Source of the DNA: Thermacetogenium phaeum DSM 12270
Lineage (GTDB): Bacteria; Bacillota; DSM-12270; Thermacetogeniales; Thermacetogeniaceae
Length of the DNA stretch: 64,000 bases
Reading direction: 5' to 3'
NCBI RefSeq assembly: GCF_000305935.1
Contig: NC_018870.1
Span: 1,071,942 to 1,135,941, forward strand
Part shown: one piece after another, positions 1 through 7,853 of the stretch
Layout: each line of letters starts with the position of its first letter
Numbering within the stretch: position 1 is the first letter of the stretch
Translations under genes and position numbers: made by a program
The notes under the pieces: model-generated
Database searches by the model: none
What the model was told of the DNA's origin: nothing
Seen by the model: the letters and a program-made list of their open reading frames with translations, nothing else

Positions 1-257
1 GGTTTCATTATCTGCAAAACGTTTTTCGAAAAAGGAGCCCTGGGAGGAATTATCTGCCATCTTTCAGGTCAAGAGTTGTCATGATAGTTCATGAAAACAT
101 AGTAGCTGCAAGAGAAAGAGATTTCCGGAACTTTCGAATGAGAAGATTATTTCTGTGCAGAATTATGTGCTTCGAAATTTTTGCCTCGGAAAGCATTATA
201 GCTTTCCGCGGAAACCGTTGTGCGGTAAGACTTGGAACCATCCAGTCCGATGCGGGT
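1..257 (+). other. Possible CRISPR leader / no gene seen
   Basis: This stretch runs from the window edge to the first repeat. It has moderate AT content and no convincing gene: the only forward reading frame runs into the repeats and has no recognisable domain. By position and repeat orientation it is where a leader would be expected. I see no clear promoter motif. Confidence 0.3.
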
Positions 258-811
258 GTTGCACTCATAACCCCGATGAAAAGGGGACTGAATTAATTGT
301 GGTGAACAAGCATGGGAGCTGAGGGTGAAAAGGTTGCACTCATAACCCCGATGAAAAGGGGACTGAATTTGTCGTTCCGTTCCAGTAAAATGAGTCAAAT
401 CCAACGTTGCACTCATAACCCCGATGAAAAGGGGACTGAATTTCGATCTGTGTCTGCAACTCATCAAACAGCTTTTGCTCGTTGCACTCATAACCCCGAT
501 GAAAAGGGGACTGAAATCTGGGCAACGAACCGTTGAAGATTTACGTTCAACTCCTGTTGCACTCATAACCCCGATGAAAAGGGGACTGAAATTTGCCGAC
601 AAAAAAGCGAAAGGGAAGCTGACGTTGGAAGTTGCACTCATAACCCCGATGAAAAGGGGACTGAAATCTCGTCATCCACCGCACCGAAAAGACGACATAT
701 CAAGTTGCACTCATAACCCCGATGAAAAGGGGACTGAAATGTTATCTACGCCGTGCTCTTTGAGTATTTCCACGAAGTTGCACTCATAACCCCGATGAAA
801 AGGGGACTGAA
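258..811. CRISPR. CRISPR array, 8 repeats and 7 spacers
   Basis: Eight identical 35-base repeats start at 258, 333, 406, 481, 556, 631, 704 and 777. They begin GTTGCACTCATAACCCCGAT and end GGGGACTGAA. The base after the repeat is T in the first three copies and A in the last five, so the repeat can be read as 36 bases. The seven spacers are 38 or 40 bases long and all differ. The inner CCCC/GGGG can form a short hairpin around GATGAAAA. If the GAAA end is the 3' end, as is usual for type I and III repeats, transcription runs left to right and the leader lies in 1-257. No cas gene is visible in the window, so the type cannot be assigned here; cas genes may lie to the left of the edge. Confidence 0.97.
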
Positions 812-880
812 AGATAATTGACCATGATGAACCGATTAAAAAAACTCGATGAAAAGGGAAATGGAGACTTTAGAAATATA

Positions 881-911
881 TCCCGGCAAAGTATTTTGCC
901 GGGATTTTTTT
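881..911 (+). terminator. Rho-independent terminator before the intron
   Basis: A 10-base stem TCCCGGCAAA / TTTGCCGGGA is followed by seven T. It lies about 70 bases after the last CRISPR repeat and could end the array transcript. The group II intron begins directly after its T run, which is the target preference known for class C group II introns. Confidence 0.85.
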
Positions 912-2802
912 GTGCGCCCGGCATGGGCGTTAACTTGGTGGTGAAAGTCCACTGCAGGCGAGGCAGCACGAGTCTGCTAGCCGAAGGCAAGGGTGTCCAT
1001 CGCGAGGTGGGATCTGAAGGAAGCCGGAGGCAAAGCCACGGCCTGATGAACAAGAACCCCATAAGAGGCTAAGTCGCTCGGATGAGCTGGCGAAACACAG
1101 CGAAATCCCAGGCTGCCAAGGGGCGGCGGAGTATATGGGGCAGGCGCGGGGCGAAGGTTAACGTTCTTACCCGGGGAGGCCTGCCGGGGAAGCCAGGGAG
1201 AGCTGGTAACCCGTGTCGAAAGGCACGGCTGAGCCGGCAGGAGTCAGCAGAAGGCATAGTACCCTAGGTGTCATGGACTCTGGGGGGAAGGCCTGAACAT
1301 CAAGTCAGAGGTGAGACCGATGAGTTCGCGAGAAGGGCGAAGACAGCAGAAAACCCCGGGAGGGGCCTGCCTGCGGGAGGAAGTGGTGAAGCCACGGGGG
1401 ACTGCGGGAGGGCCGAGTTCTTCTCCGGCACGAGGCGGGGCGGCACCTCGCGGAGGACAGGGTAGCGGCCTGATGGAGCAGGTGGTGGAAAGAAGCAACA
1501 TGCTGGCTGCATTGAAGCGGGTAGAGCGGAACGGAGGTGCGCCCGGCATAGACGGAGTTCCGACCGAACGGTTAAGGGACCAAATCCGTGCCGAATGGCG
1601 GCGCATTCGGGAAGAACTGCTCGCGGGAACCTATAGGCCCGAGCCCGTGCGCCGGGTCGAAATCCCGAAACCCGGGGGAGGCGAACGGCTACTAGGGATA
1701 CCCACCGTAATGGACCGCCTGATCCAGCAGGCGCTTCTGCAGGTATTGACGCCCATCTTCGATCCGCAATTTTCGGATAGCAGTTACGGGTTTCGTCCTG
1801 GGAGGAGAGCCCACGATGCGGTGAAGAGAGCGCGTCAATACGTAGAAGAAGGATACGAGTGGGCAGTAGACCTGGACATCGAGAAATTCTTTGACCGGGT
1901 CAACCACGACATCCTCATGGCCCGGGTGGCCCGGAGAGTGACGGATAAGAGGGTACTCACACTCATTCGCCGCTATCTCCAGGCAGGCGTCATGGTAAAC
2001 GGAGTGGTCATGGAAACGGCAGAAGGGACGCCGCAGGGCGGGCCATTAAGCCCACTCCTGGCCAACATCCTCCTCGACGACCTGGACAAAGAGCTGGAGA
2101 AGAGAGGTCACAAATTCGTCCGATACGCCGACGACTGCAACATCTACGTCAAAAGCAAGCGGGCGGGCGAGAGGGTCATGGCCAGCGTTCGTAACTTCCT
2201 GCAGGAGCGGCTAAAGCTCAAAATCAACGAGCAGAAAAGTGCGGTGGATCGGCCGTGGAAACTGAAATTCCTGGGGTTCAGCATGTATAAGCCCAAGGGG
2301 GGAGTAATCCTTATCCGCCTGGCGTCACAGACCATCGACCGGGTGAAAGCGAAAATCCGGGGGATAACAGCCCGGAACAAGCCCATAAGCATGGACGAGC
2401 GCATAGAACGCCTGAACACCTATCTGGGCGGCTGGATAGGATACTTTGCCCTGGCCGACACACCCAGCGTATTCAAAGACATAGAAGGCTGGATGCGGAG
2501 GAGGCTGCGCATGTGCCTCTGGAAGCAGTGGAAGCGGGTTCGGACGCGCTACCGCGAACTACGGGCATTAGGGCTGCCGGAGTGGGTGGTGCATCATTTT
2601 GCCAATGCCCGCAAAGGGCCGTGGCGGATGGCACACGGGCCAATGAATAGAGCCCTGGGCAACGCCTATTGGCAGTCCCATGGCCTGATGAGCTTAACCG
2701 AACGCTACCATAGACTTCGTCAAGCTTGGTGAACCGCCGGATGCGGGCCCGCATGTCCGGTGGTGTGAGAGGACGGGGGCTAGCCGCCCCCTCCTACTCA
2801 AT
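912..2802 (+). mobile_element. Group II intron, bacterial class C (IIC)
   Basis: The left end starts GTGCGCCCGG, matching the GUGYG rule for group II introns. It continues with a folded, gene-free 5' part (912-1319, domains I-III) and then the maturase gene. After the maturase stop come a domain V-like hairpin (about 2733-2770, with GATGCGGG facing CCGCATGT) and a domain VI helix (2772-2798, GACGGGGG facing CCCCCTCC). The right end is placed at the AT of CTACTCAAT (2801-2802) by the AY rule. It sits immediately downstream of a terminator hairpin, as class C introns do. All the parts needed for splicing and mobility appear intact. Confidence 0.9.
1320..2732 (+). CDS. ltrA: Group II intron reverse transcriptase/maturase
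   Basis: This 470-residue protein is encoded inside the intron and promotes its splicing and retromobility. The reverse transcriptase core shows the usual order of blocks: GIDGV near the start, PKPGG, YGFRPGR, the block DLDIEKFFDRVNHD with the first catalytic Asp, TPQGGPLSPLLANI, and the catalytic YADD in RYADDCNIYV. The maturase (X) domain follows, with W..RRLRMCLWKQWKR and the class C signature NRALGNAYWQSHGL near the C-terminus. No HNH endonuclease domain is present, as expected for class C. I chose ATG 1320 because AGAGGTG lies 7 bases upstream; a GTG at 1311 is also in frame. The gene is intact. It is not fused to Cas1, so closeness to the CRISPR array is probably chance. Confidence 0.93.
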   Translation: MSSREGRRQQKTPGGACLREEVVKPRGTAGGPSSSPARGGAAPRGGQGSGLMEQVVERSNMLAALKRVERNGGAPGIDGVPTERLRDQIRAEWRRIREELLAGTYRPEPVRRVEIPKPGGGERLLGIPTVMDRLIQQALLQVLTPIFDPQFSDSSYGFRPGRRAHDAVKRARQYVEEGYEWAVDLDIEKFFDRVNHDILMARVARRVTDKRVLTLIRRYLQAGVMVNGVVMETAEGTPQGGPLSPLLANILLDDLDKELEKRGHKFVRYADDCNIYVKSKRAGERVMASVRNFLQERLKLKINEQKSAVDRPWKLKFLGFSMYKPKGGVILIRLASQTIDRVKAKIRGITARNKPISMDERIERLNTYLGGWIGYFALADTPSVFKDIEGWMRRRLRMCLWKQWKRVRTRYRELRALGLPEWVVHHFANARKGPWRMAHGPMNRALGNAYWQSHGLMSLTERYHRLRQAW

Positions 2803-3215
2803 AGAGTTCCTATACCGCTAATAAATTTTTTTGAGGAGTAGGCAGGTAATGGGTTAACAAGTTAGCAGAAGACCGCTCAAAGGTCGTGCAGCGCGCTTGC
2901 GTCTTTCTCCAGAACTATTTTCTCAAGTTCTGTGAAGGAGACTATTGGTATCGGAGACTCCCGCAAATAAGGCGTTAGAAGTTTTTGAGGCCCTTTCCGC
3001 AAGTGCACAGCTTGTGGACTTAATCGGTGAGCTGCTCAGGATGTGTCTGAGAGGGTGGAGCCAGGGGCACCAAAGGGTCTTGGAGAAGACGGGCAAAGAG
3101 ATTGGCCTGCCGGAGGCAGATGTGCTTGTCAAAATACTCCAGCGGACACGGAGGTCGGCTCGGAGAAGCTGTCCGAATTCTCAAGGCAGACCCTCACGCC
3201 GCCGGCGGCGGCACA

Positions 3216-3475
3216 ACAGAGGATGAAAATACCCGTCGGGTCTGCCGGCGAGCGACCTATGGAAGGCCGGGTAACAGGACAGGCGAAGCGAGGATGACAG
3301 GTCGGGATGCGAGTACAGACACCTTAAGAGTTTCGATGGAATGGATTTGCTGCGAGGCCAAACGCTGCGATTGGCAGAAGCAATTCGTAACATGTTACGC
3401 AGCATCCCAGAGCTGTCCCGAAGCGAGCCGTCGTCCTGTCCGGCCTGGAATCGGGAGTCGAGCGGTAGACCGGCA
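3216..3475 (+). repeat. Unnamed diverged repeat, copy A
   Basis: The stretch from about 3216 to 3475 aligns by eye with the complement of 13715-13974. Best-kept blocks are GCGAGCGAC-TATGGA (copy A 3249-3263), CCGGGTAACA (3268-3277), an ATTCGTAACATGTTACGCAGC-like block near 3385-3405, and GAAGCGAGCCG through GAGTCGAGCGG near 3420-3462. Similarity is at the DNA level and is not kept in one reading frame, which suggests an RNA or DNA element and not a protein gene. I do not recognise the family. Confidence 0.5.
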
Positions 3476-3629
3476 GGGTATGCGATCTATTCTCAAGGCA
3501 GGAGAGCGAAATCATGGAAAACGTCCGGCAGTACAAAATAGAGCGGGCCTAGGAGTGAGGCCGTTGATACAGACATTGTACCTGCTGTTGCCGGGCCTGG
3601 CGCTGATCGGAGTGACGCTGTTTCCGGTG

Positions 3630-3875
3630 GGCATCCCTGATGAACGCTTCGGAGGTCAGGAGGCTCCCCTTTAAGGATGGCATTGCCTTTGCGATAGGCC
3701 GCAACCCCTTGCGGTTCAAGAAGGTTTCGTACAAGGAGCATCCCCTGGCTTACTGCATGTCCCCTGTCAGAAGTACGTGTCGCTAAGAGAGAGGGGCGTT
3801 GAGGCGAAAGACATCCTGGTTGATGCCGCTCCGTCATCAGACGGGTGGGAGGGGTTTATCGACCAGGTTTCATAA
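3630..3875 (+). pseudogene. Frameshifted 3' end of an unidentified gene
   Basis: One frame reads a protein-like stretch (FKDGIAFAIGRNPLRFKKV, then SYKEHPLAYCMSP) that hits a stop near 3784. Just before that, another frame takes over (QKYVSLRERGVEAKDILVDA, then APSSDGWEGFIDQVS) and ends at a stop at 3873. Together they look like the end of one protein interrupted by a frameshift. I do not recognise the family, and there is no start or ribosome binding site nearby. Confidence 0.3.
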
Positions 3876-3965
3876 CGGAAGTAAAAATTTTTACTATGGT
3901 TAATGAGTCTGATATAAAATAATTAAGAAGTAGCACGAAATCCTTTTGCCGGAGGATAACTTATC

Positions 3966-4878
3966 ATGAAGTTAAGTGTCAATTGTATACCCTGTTTGAT
4001 TAATCAGGCTGTTACTCAGGCTAAATTTCATCTTGATGATGAAGAGCAGCAGTTTGCTTTGGTTGAAAAAGTGATGAAAGAACTGCTTTCTGCTGAAAGA
4101 AGATGTGCTCCTTGTGTCGCCCAAAAGATCCAGCGGGTATTGAGGGAATCTCTTCAGAACCCTGATCCCTATAAGGCACAGAAAACCTTCTACAATAAGG
4201 AGATGCTCAAGCTGGAGGAAGCTTTTCAAAAAGCGGTAGCGGCGGTTTCGGCTGACCCGCTGGAACAAGGACTTAGACTGGCAGTAGCCGGCAATATTAT
4301 TGACTTTGGTCCCTACCACGACCTGTCACCGGAAAAGGTTCTGAAGGTTGTACAGGAAACCGTGAAAAAGGATTATAAAAAAAGAGATGCTTATAAAATT
4401 AAAGGAAAAATTAAGCAAGGCCCAGAAACTTCTTTATCTGGGGGATAATGCTGGAGAGATTGTTTTTGATAAATTGTTTATTAAAAAGATTAAAGATGTT
4501 TACAGAAATCTTGACATTTTTTTTGCGACGCGCGGTTACCCGACTTTAAACGATGTAACAGAAGAAGATGCCTATGCTGTAGGAATGGACAGGTGTGCCA
4601 AGATTGTCAACAATGGTACAGATATCCCTGGGACAATCTTGGAAGCATGTTCTTCTCAGTTTCTAAAAGTTTTTCACGAGGCAGATTTTGTGATTGCCAA
4701 GGGTCAGGGAAACTTTGAGTCGCTGTACGGCGAGTGCGAAAAGGATATTTGCTTTATTTTTCTTTGCAAATGCAGCCTTTTTGAAGAGCGGCTGGGCGTT
4801 CGGAAGCACGATATCGTTTTGATGTTCAACCGGCCTCTTATTCTAACTTCAAAGCTCCAGCAAACTGCTCCGCAGTAA
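3966..4878 (+). pseudogene. DUF89 (ARMT1-like) protein gene with one frameshift
   Basis: Two adjoining frames together make an almost full-length DUF89 protein; members of this family are metal-dependent damage-control phosphatases. The first frame (3966 to about 4383) starts MKLSVNCIPCLINQA with the family's Cys pair and contains AVAGNIIDFGPY. The second frame (about 4387-4878) has the metal site YLGDNAGEIVFD, then GYPTLNDVTEEDA, NNGTDIPGTILEACS and VIAKGQGNFESLYGE. The break is a +1 shift at a run of seven A (4377-4383). The gene has GGAGG eight bases before ATG 3966. Such a shift may be a true inactivation, a sequencing error, or a slippery site. The last 30 residues diverge from what I know of the family. 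Confidence 0.8.
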
Positions 4879-5017
4879 CAGTGGTAATAATATTTTGATC
4901 ACTTGGGATCCATTCGGGATCTACTGTTTATACCCAGCGGAGTTTTACGAAAAAGCAGAATATCTTATGGAAGCTCTACCATTTTGTGCTTGATGTCCAA
5001 AATTAGGGGGCAAACCG
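4879..5017 (+). other. Short debris between two broken genes
   Basis: A single frame reads a protein-like tail (WDPFGIYCLYPAEFYEKAEY, then LMEALPFCA and a stop at about 4995) with no start codon or ribosome binding site. It may be the end of an otherwise deleted gene. I cannot assign a family. Confidence 0.25.
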
Positions 5018-5410
5018 GAACTAAACGGTTTTGAGACGTCAAGATTATTGGAGCTTGAATGGCGGCAAGCATAGGTAAAAAAGATTTAAAAGAATGTATA
5101 GGTATGGGTCAAACAATTTATCAAACTCGACCAGAACGAACGAATTCAGGAGAACCCAAATAATCAGTACAACCACAAAGATTGAGATGAAAGCCCAAGA
5201 GCTCCCGAAAGTTGCAATCTTATCAGCAATCCGCTGGCCAAAAGTCAGTTGTTCAGAAAAGTCTTTAACTACATTTCTTGAGATAGGGATTCTCTCGGCG
5301 AGATAATGAGCAACTCTCTTTTCTCGTTCACTTAGATGTTTATATTTTGTGCGAAAGAGCTTTTTTGATATTTTGCCAACCTTCTGGTTTATTGTGTTAT
5401 CCTTTTGCAC
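5018..5410 (-). pseudogene. Broken DUF1003 membrane protein gene
   Basis: Read from 5410 downward, the frame gives a DUF1003 protein: HLSEREKRVAHYLAERIP, then the core FGQRIADKIATFGSSWAF and two predicted membrane segments (IFVVVLIIWVLLNSF and YLYILLNL). At a run of six T (complement of 5077-5082) the frame shifts. The family's next segment continues in another frame as MLAAIQAPIILTSQNR (about 5072-5025) and then stops resembling the family. The gene is therefore frameshifted and also lacks its usual C-terminal part. DUF1003 proteins are inner-membrane proteins of unknown function. Confidence 0.75.
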
Positions 5411-5533
5411 TGCAGTCTAACCTTTATAATTTATTTTGTTATTGTTGCTGTCCTAAACAGGAGTGGACAACCGGCAGCAGAACGGTTTTCCGTGTCTTAT
5501 GTAATTTGCCAAGTTTACAGGATTGTGAGAGGC

Positions 5534-5662
5534 ATGTTCAGGACGGTCAAGACAAATCTCCTGCGGTTTGCTTCGGTGCTGCTCCTGGTCGTTGCGGCAA
5601 CGGGAGTAAGCGCTACTTGCTGGTTCCACTGGTATCAGCCAAAACTGCCGGAAAAGGGATAA
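5534..5662 (+). CDS. AgrD-like cyclic lactone autoinducer peptide
   Basis: This 42-residue peptide has the layout of AgrD-type precursors: a basic start (MFRTVKTNLLRF), a hydrophobic amphipathic stretch (ASVLLLVVAATGVSA), then TCWFHWYQPKLPEKG. The Cys followed by aromatic residues and YQPxxP matches the Clostridia 'cyclic lactone autoinducer peptide' family, where Cys forms the thiolactone and the YQPxxP tail is needed for processing. No AgrB protease or AgrC/AgrA pair is visible nearby, so it is an orphan here. ATG 5534 has a poorly spaced binding site; GTG 5525 in the same frame is an alternative start. A terminator follows at 5682. Confidence 0.75.
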   Translation: MFRTVKTNLLRFASVLLLVVAATGVSATCWFHWYQPKLPEKG

Positions 5663-5681
5663 CCGATATTTTCTTTAAGTT

Positions 5682-5716
5682 GCCCGTCCTGGTTCAAAAA
5701 CGGGCTGTTTCTGTTT
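5682..5716 (+). terminator. Terminator after the autoinducer gene
   Basis: A 6-base stem GCCCGT / ACGGGC is followed by TGTTTCTGTTT. It lies 20 bases after the stop of the AgrD-like gene, supporting that gene as its own short transcript. Confidence 0.6.
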
Positions 5717-6055
5717 AACTTGTATCACCAGGTTGAACAAAAAATTATAGATTAAAGAAAGAGTTGGTTATTTGCTTGGGAGGCCAGTATAATTCGTATA
5801 GTAATGGTAGCAACCAATGCCAAAATGATAAAATATGGAGGTGATTATAAAGAAGAGAATATAAAATGGAACGTAAATATTTAATAAATTCTCCCCGTGT
5901 AGAGAGAAATTCGTAAATATTGCGCAAACTTCCATATAGAAGCAAATGGAAAAAACCGAAGGGTCAACCTGGAAAAGGCCCTGGGAATTCTGAGGGCGCG
6001 TTAATTCCTTCGTTCCGGCCGGTATCCGCTACACCCGGAACCGGTGCCCTGGCGC
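5717..6055. other. Intergenic stretch, no convincing gene
   Basis: No gene of supportable length is seen. A promoter-like pair TTGGTT (5764) and TATAAT (5788-5793), 18 bases apart, is followed by a strong GGAGGTGAT ribosome binding site near 5838. The only frames after it are tiny: an 8-codon frame from GTG and a 16-codon frame from ATG 5866 starting MERKYLINSP. This may be the start of a lost gene. Confidence 0.35.
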
Positions 6056-6092
6056 AAAACAGGCCCTCGGGTTACGACTCCGAAGGGCCTGT
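6056..6092 (-). terminator. Terminator of the left gas vesicle operon
   Basis: A perfect 9-base stem ACAGGCCCT / AGGGCCTGT is followed on the minus strand by TTTT. It sits just after the gvpG stop and closes the leftward gvp transcript. Confidence 0.8.
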
Positions 6093-6104
6093 TTCGTTCG
6101 GGTG

Positions 6105-6341
6105 CTACGGGTTGTCCTCTGTCTCCCGTTCCAGGGCCTGAAGGCGCTCCACCAGACGGCGGTAGCTTTCCTCGTATTCCTCCTGCTCGATATCGCCTAG
6201 TTCATAGGAGAGTTGCAGTTCCAGCAGTTTGGAGCGGAGGTAATCGGCATCCTCCAGCTCCTGCCGGACGGCGTCGTCGATTTTCTCGGCGATGGCCAGA
6301 AGACCGCGCAGGGGCAGCAGTAGAAGATCGTCGATGATCAT
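6105..6341 (-). CDS. gvpG: Gas vesicle protein GvpG
   Basis: This 78-residue protein matches GvpG, a small accessory protein needed for gas vesicle assembly. It shows the typical hydrophobic start (IIDDLLLLPLRGLLAIAEKI) followed by a charged helical part rich in Glu (QLSYELGDIEQEEYEESY) and ends in an acidic tail. The length is normal for the family (about 80-90). It is the last gene of the leftward operon and lies 24 bases downstream of a gvpF/L gene, the usual neighbour. A GGGAGGGA binding site precedes ATG 6341. Confidence 0.9.
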   Translation of the reverse strand: MIIDDLLLLPLRGLLAIAEKIDDAVRQELEDADYLRSKLLELQLSYELGDIEQEEYEESYRRLVERLQALERETEDNP

Positions 6342-6365
6342 CGTCCATCCCTCCCGGCGGTGGTA

Positions 6366-7112
6366 TCAATCCGACTCCAGGTCGACGAAGTTATAGGGGG
6401 GCCAGGGGCCGGAGTATTTAAAGTCGAATCGCTCCCGGAACCGTTCGTAGAGGGCATTGACCTGTTCGTCGAAGAGCAGTTCCTTTTCTTTTTCCACCAG
6501 AAAGGCGGCATTCAGGACCATGCGTTCGTTCAGGGGTTTGTTGAGGCGGGTGTTCACGGCCGTTTTTTCGAGGGGTTCCAGGATTTGGGGAGTATAAATA
6601 GAGCGCAGCTCCAGTACGGCTTCTTCCACCCTCTGGCCCAGGAGAATGGCGGAATGGTAGGCAGATTCCGGAGGAAGCGCCTGGATCTCCTCCTTTATCC
6701 GGGCTAGTTCCGGGTACCTGCTTTCCAGTTCCGCCGCCAGGCACTCCTTTTTCCAGATAACCTTCAATCCCAGTTCAATCCTGTTCCGGATCTGCGAGAA
6801 AATTCTCTTGATTTCCTGGTAGCGGGAGGCCAGCATTTGTACCGCCTCCTCTTCCTCCTTGAAAACGGTGCCGAATCTGAGGGGGATGACGTTGAATTGC
6901 TCGCCGAGGCGGGTTACCGTTTGGCTGTGGCTGCGGGCGTTTTCGGGGGTGGGGGTATAGGTGAAATCGGATATGATGCCGGCGATCAGGGTGATATCCT
7001 TGTAGGTGATGGGAATCAGTTCCCGTCCGGAGTCCCCGGTGAGGGAGTCCGGCGGTGTGGACGGCGGTGTCTCCACGATGCCGTAGGCATAGTAGAGTTT
7101 CGGGGACGGCAT
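6366..7112 (-). CDS. gvpF: Gas vesicle protein GvpF/GvpL
   Basis: This 248-residue protein belongs to the GvpL/GvpF family, accessory proteins that bind GvpA and other Gvp proteins during assembly. The N-terminal domain starts with KLYYAYGIV and contains the conserved NVIPLRFGTVF segment (about residues 74-84). The C-terminal domain ends with the family's closing motif FKYSGPWPPYNFVDLE. It shares the GPWPPYxF ending with the second copy at 14087-14923, but the two are otherwise quite different, so they probably have separate F and L roles; which is which cannot be settled from sequence. AGGAGG lies before ATG 7112. Confidence 0.92.
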   Translation of the reverse strand: MPSPKLYYAYGIVETPPSTPPDSLTGDSGRELIPITYKDITLIAGIISDFTYTPTPENARSHSQTVTRLGEQFNVIPLRFGTVFKEEEEAVQMLASRYQEIKRIFSQIRNRIELGLKVIWKKECLAAELESRYPELARIKEEIQALPPESAYHSAILLGQRVEEAVLELRSIYTPQILEPLEKTAVNTRLNKPLNERMVLNAAFLVEKEKELLFDEQVNALYERFRERFDFKYSGPWPPYNFVDLESD

Positions 7113-7190
7113 GACAGGCTCCTCCTTACCGAAAAAATTGTCGAGACGCCTTGTCTCGACAACCCGCTTGGGACCGGAAGTGATGCGGGG

Positions 7191-7421
7191 CTAGGCGGCG
7201 GCGATCGCCTGGGGCGGAGCGGCCAGCCTGGTGAGTCCGATCGCCTCTGCGTACTTCAGGTAGGTCTCCACTCCGGCCACGACCACACGGGCCTCCACGG
7301 AGAGCAGCTCGATCCCGACCAGCGCCACCTTGATCCAGGCGTCGATCACCAGCCCTTTGTCCAGGATGCGGTCGATTACCTCGACCAGACTGTTGGCGTC
7401 CGTGCTTTTGGTAACGGCCAT
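7191..7421 (-). CDS. gvpA: Major gas vesicle shell protein GvpA, copy 1
   Basis: This 76-residue protein is the small hydrophobic subunit that builds the gas vesicle wall. It has the near-invariant GvpA pattern: [18 protein letters not shown], then [20 protein letters not shown], then KYAEAIGL and a short Ala/Pro tail. ATG 7421 is chosen because GAGGAGG lies 8 bases upstream; a longer frame adds only MRRIS. It differs from the second copy (15328-15555) at about a dozen positions, mostly conservative (for example WIKVALV versus WVRVTLL). It lies between gvpK and gvpF/L in the leftward operon, with about 120 bases on its upstream side that could hold a promoter. Confidence 0.96.
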   Translation of the reverse strand: MAVTKSTDANSLVEVIDRILDKGLVIDAWIKVALVGIELLSVEARVVVAGVETYLKYAEAIGLTRLAAPPQAIAAA

Positions 7422-7541
7422 TGAAATCCTCCTCACCTGAGAATTTGATACCTCAAAACCTTATATCCGCCGATCACCTTACCTCAGAAGCAGATGTCTT
7501 GACCGGTTGCCTGAATATTCAAGTTTATGGCCTGGAGGGGG

Positions 7542-7853
7542 TCAGGTGGCGTCTTCGGCCCAGCGCTCCGGATTCAGCATGCGATCCAGCACGTCGTCCA
7601 CCAGATCGTCCAGGCTCAGGCGGATGTTTCGCACGGTGGTGGTGATGCCGTTCTCTTCTTTTATCCTTTCCAGGGCTTCCCCCAGGTCCATCAGCGCCTC
7701 GCCGAGGCTTATGATCTCCTCCTCCCCCAGGTTGCCGGATTCCATCCGCCTGAGCGCCTGCAGCTCCAGCAGATCTTTTATGATCTCCACCAGGGCCACC
7801 ACCAGTCCCAGCAAACCTTCCTTGAGATTATCCTCGTTGATCTGGATTGGCAA
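7542..7853 (-). CDS. gvpK: Gas vesicle protein GvpK
   Basis: This 103-residue protein matches GvpK, an essential minor gas vesicle protein. The recognisable parts are the hydrophobic helix GLLGLVVALVEIIKDLLELQALRRME, with the LQALRRME signature, followed by the helical LGEALMDLGEALERIKEENG and a C-terminal RLSLDDLVDDVLDRMLNPE. Length is typical. It overlaps the 3' end of the preceding gvpJ/S-like gene by 26 bases, which indicates translational coupling. Confidence 0.93.
   Translation of the reverse strand: MPIQINEDNLKEGLLGLVVALVEIIKDLLELQALRRMESGNLGEEEIISLGEALMDLGEALERIKEENGITTTVRNIRLSLDDLVDDVLDRMLNPERWAEDAT

Larger units (their letters stand above)
2803..3965. other. Gene-poor, degraded stretch
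   Basis: About 1.1 kb between the intron and the DUF89 pseudogene hold no convincing intact gene. Open frames are short and mutually overlapping, and none shows a known domain. Part of it (about 3216-3475) belongs to an unnamed repeat family that also occurs at 13715-13974. Another part (about 3630-3875) reads like a frameshifted 3' end of a protein gene. The impression is of old, decaying DNA next to a mobile intron. Confidence 0.6.

Noticed and set aside
147-641. Minus-strand frame through the CRISPR array with repeated protein motif
   Set aside because: The repeated FSPLFIGVMSAT unit is only the translated CRISPR repeat; there is no start signal and no family.
831-865. Ninth CRISPR repeat
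   Set aside because: Only about 14 bases of the repeat middle match, and the implied spacer would be 19 bases; reported only as a possible decayed scrap.
912-2732. Reverse transcriptase next to a CRISPR array as an RT-CRISPR system
   Set aside because: The protein has class C maturase motifs, no Cas1 fusion, and is enclosed by intron domains, including domain V and VI helices. It is a group II intron that happens to sit beside the array.
3102-3674. 190-codon plus-strand frame in the degraded region
   Set aside because: No domain, no ribosome binding site, composition unlike a protein, and it crosses the unnamed repeat, whose other copy does not keep the frame.
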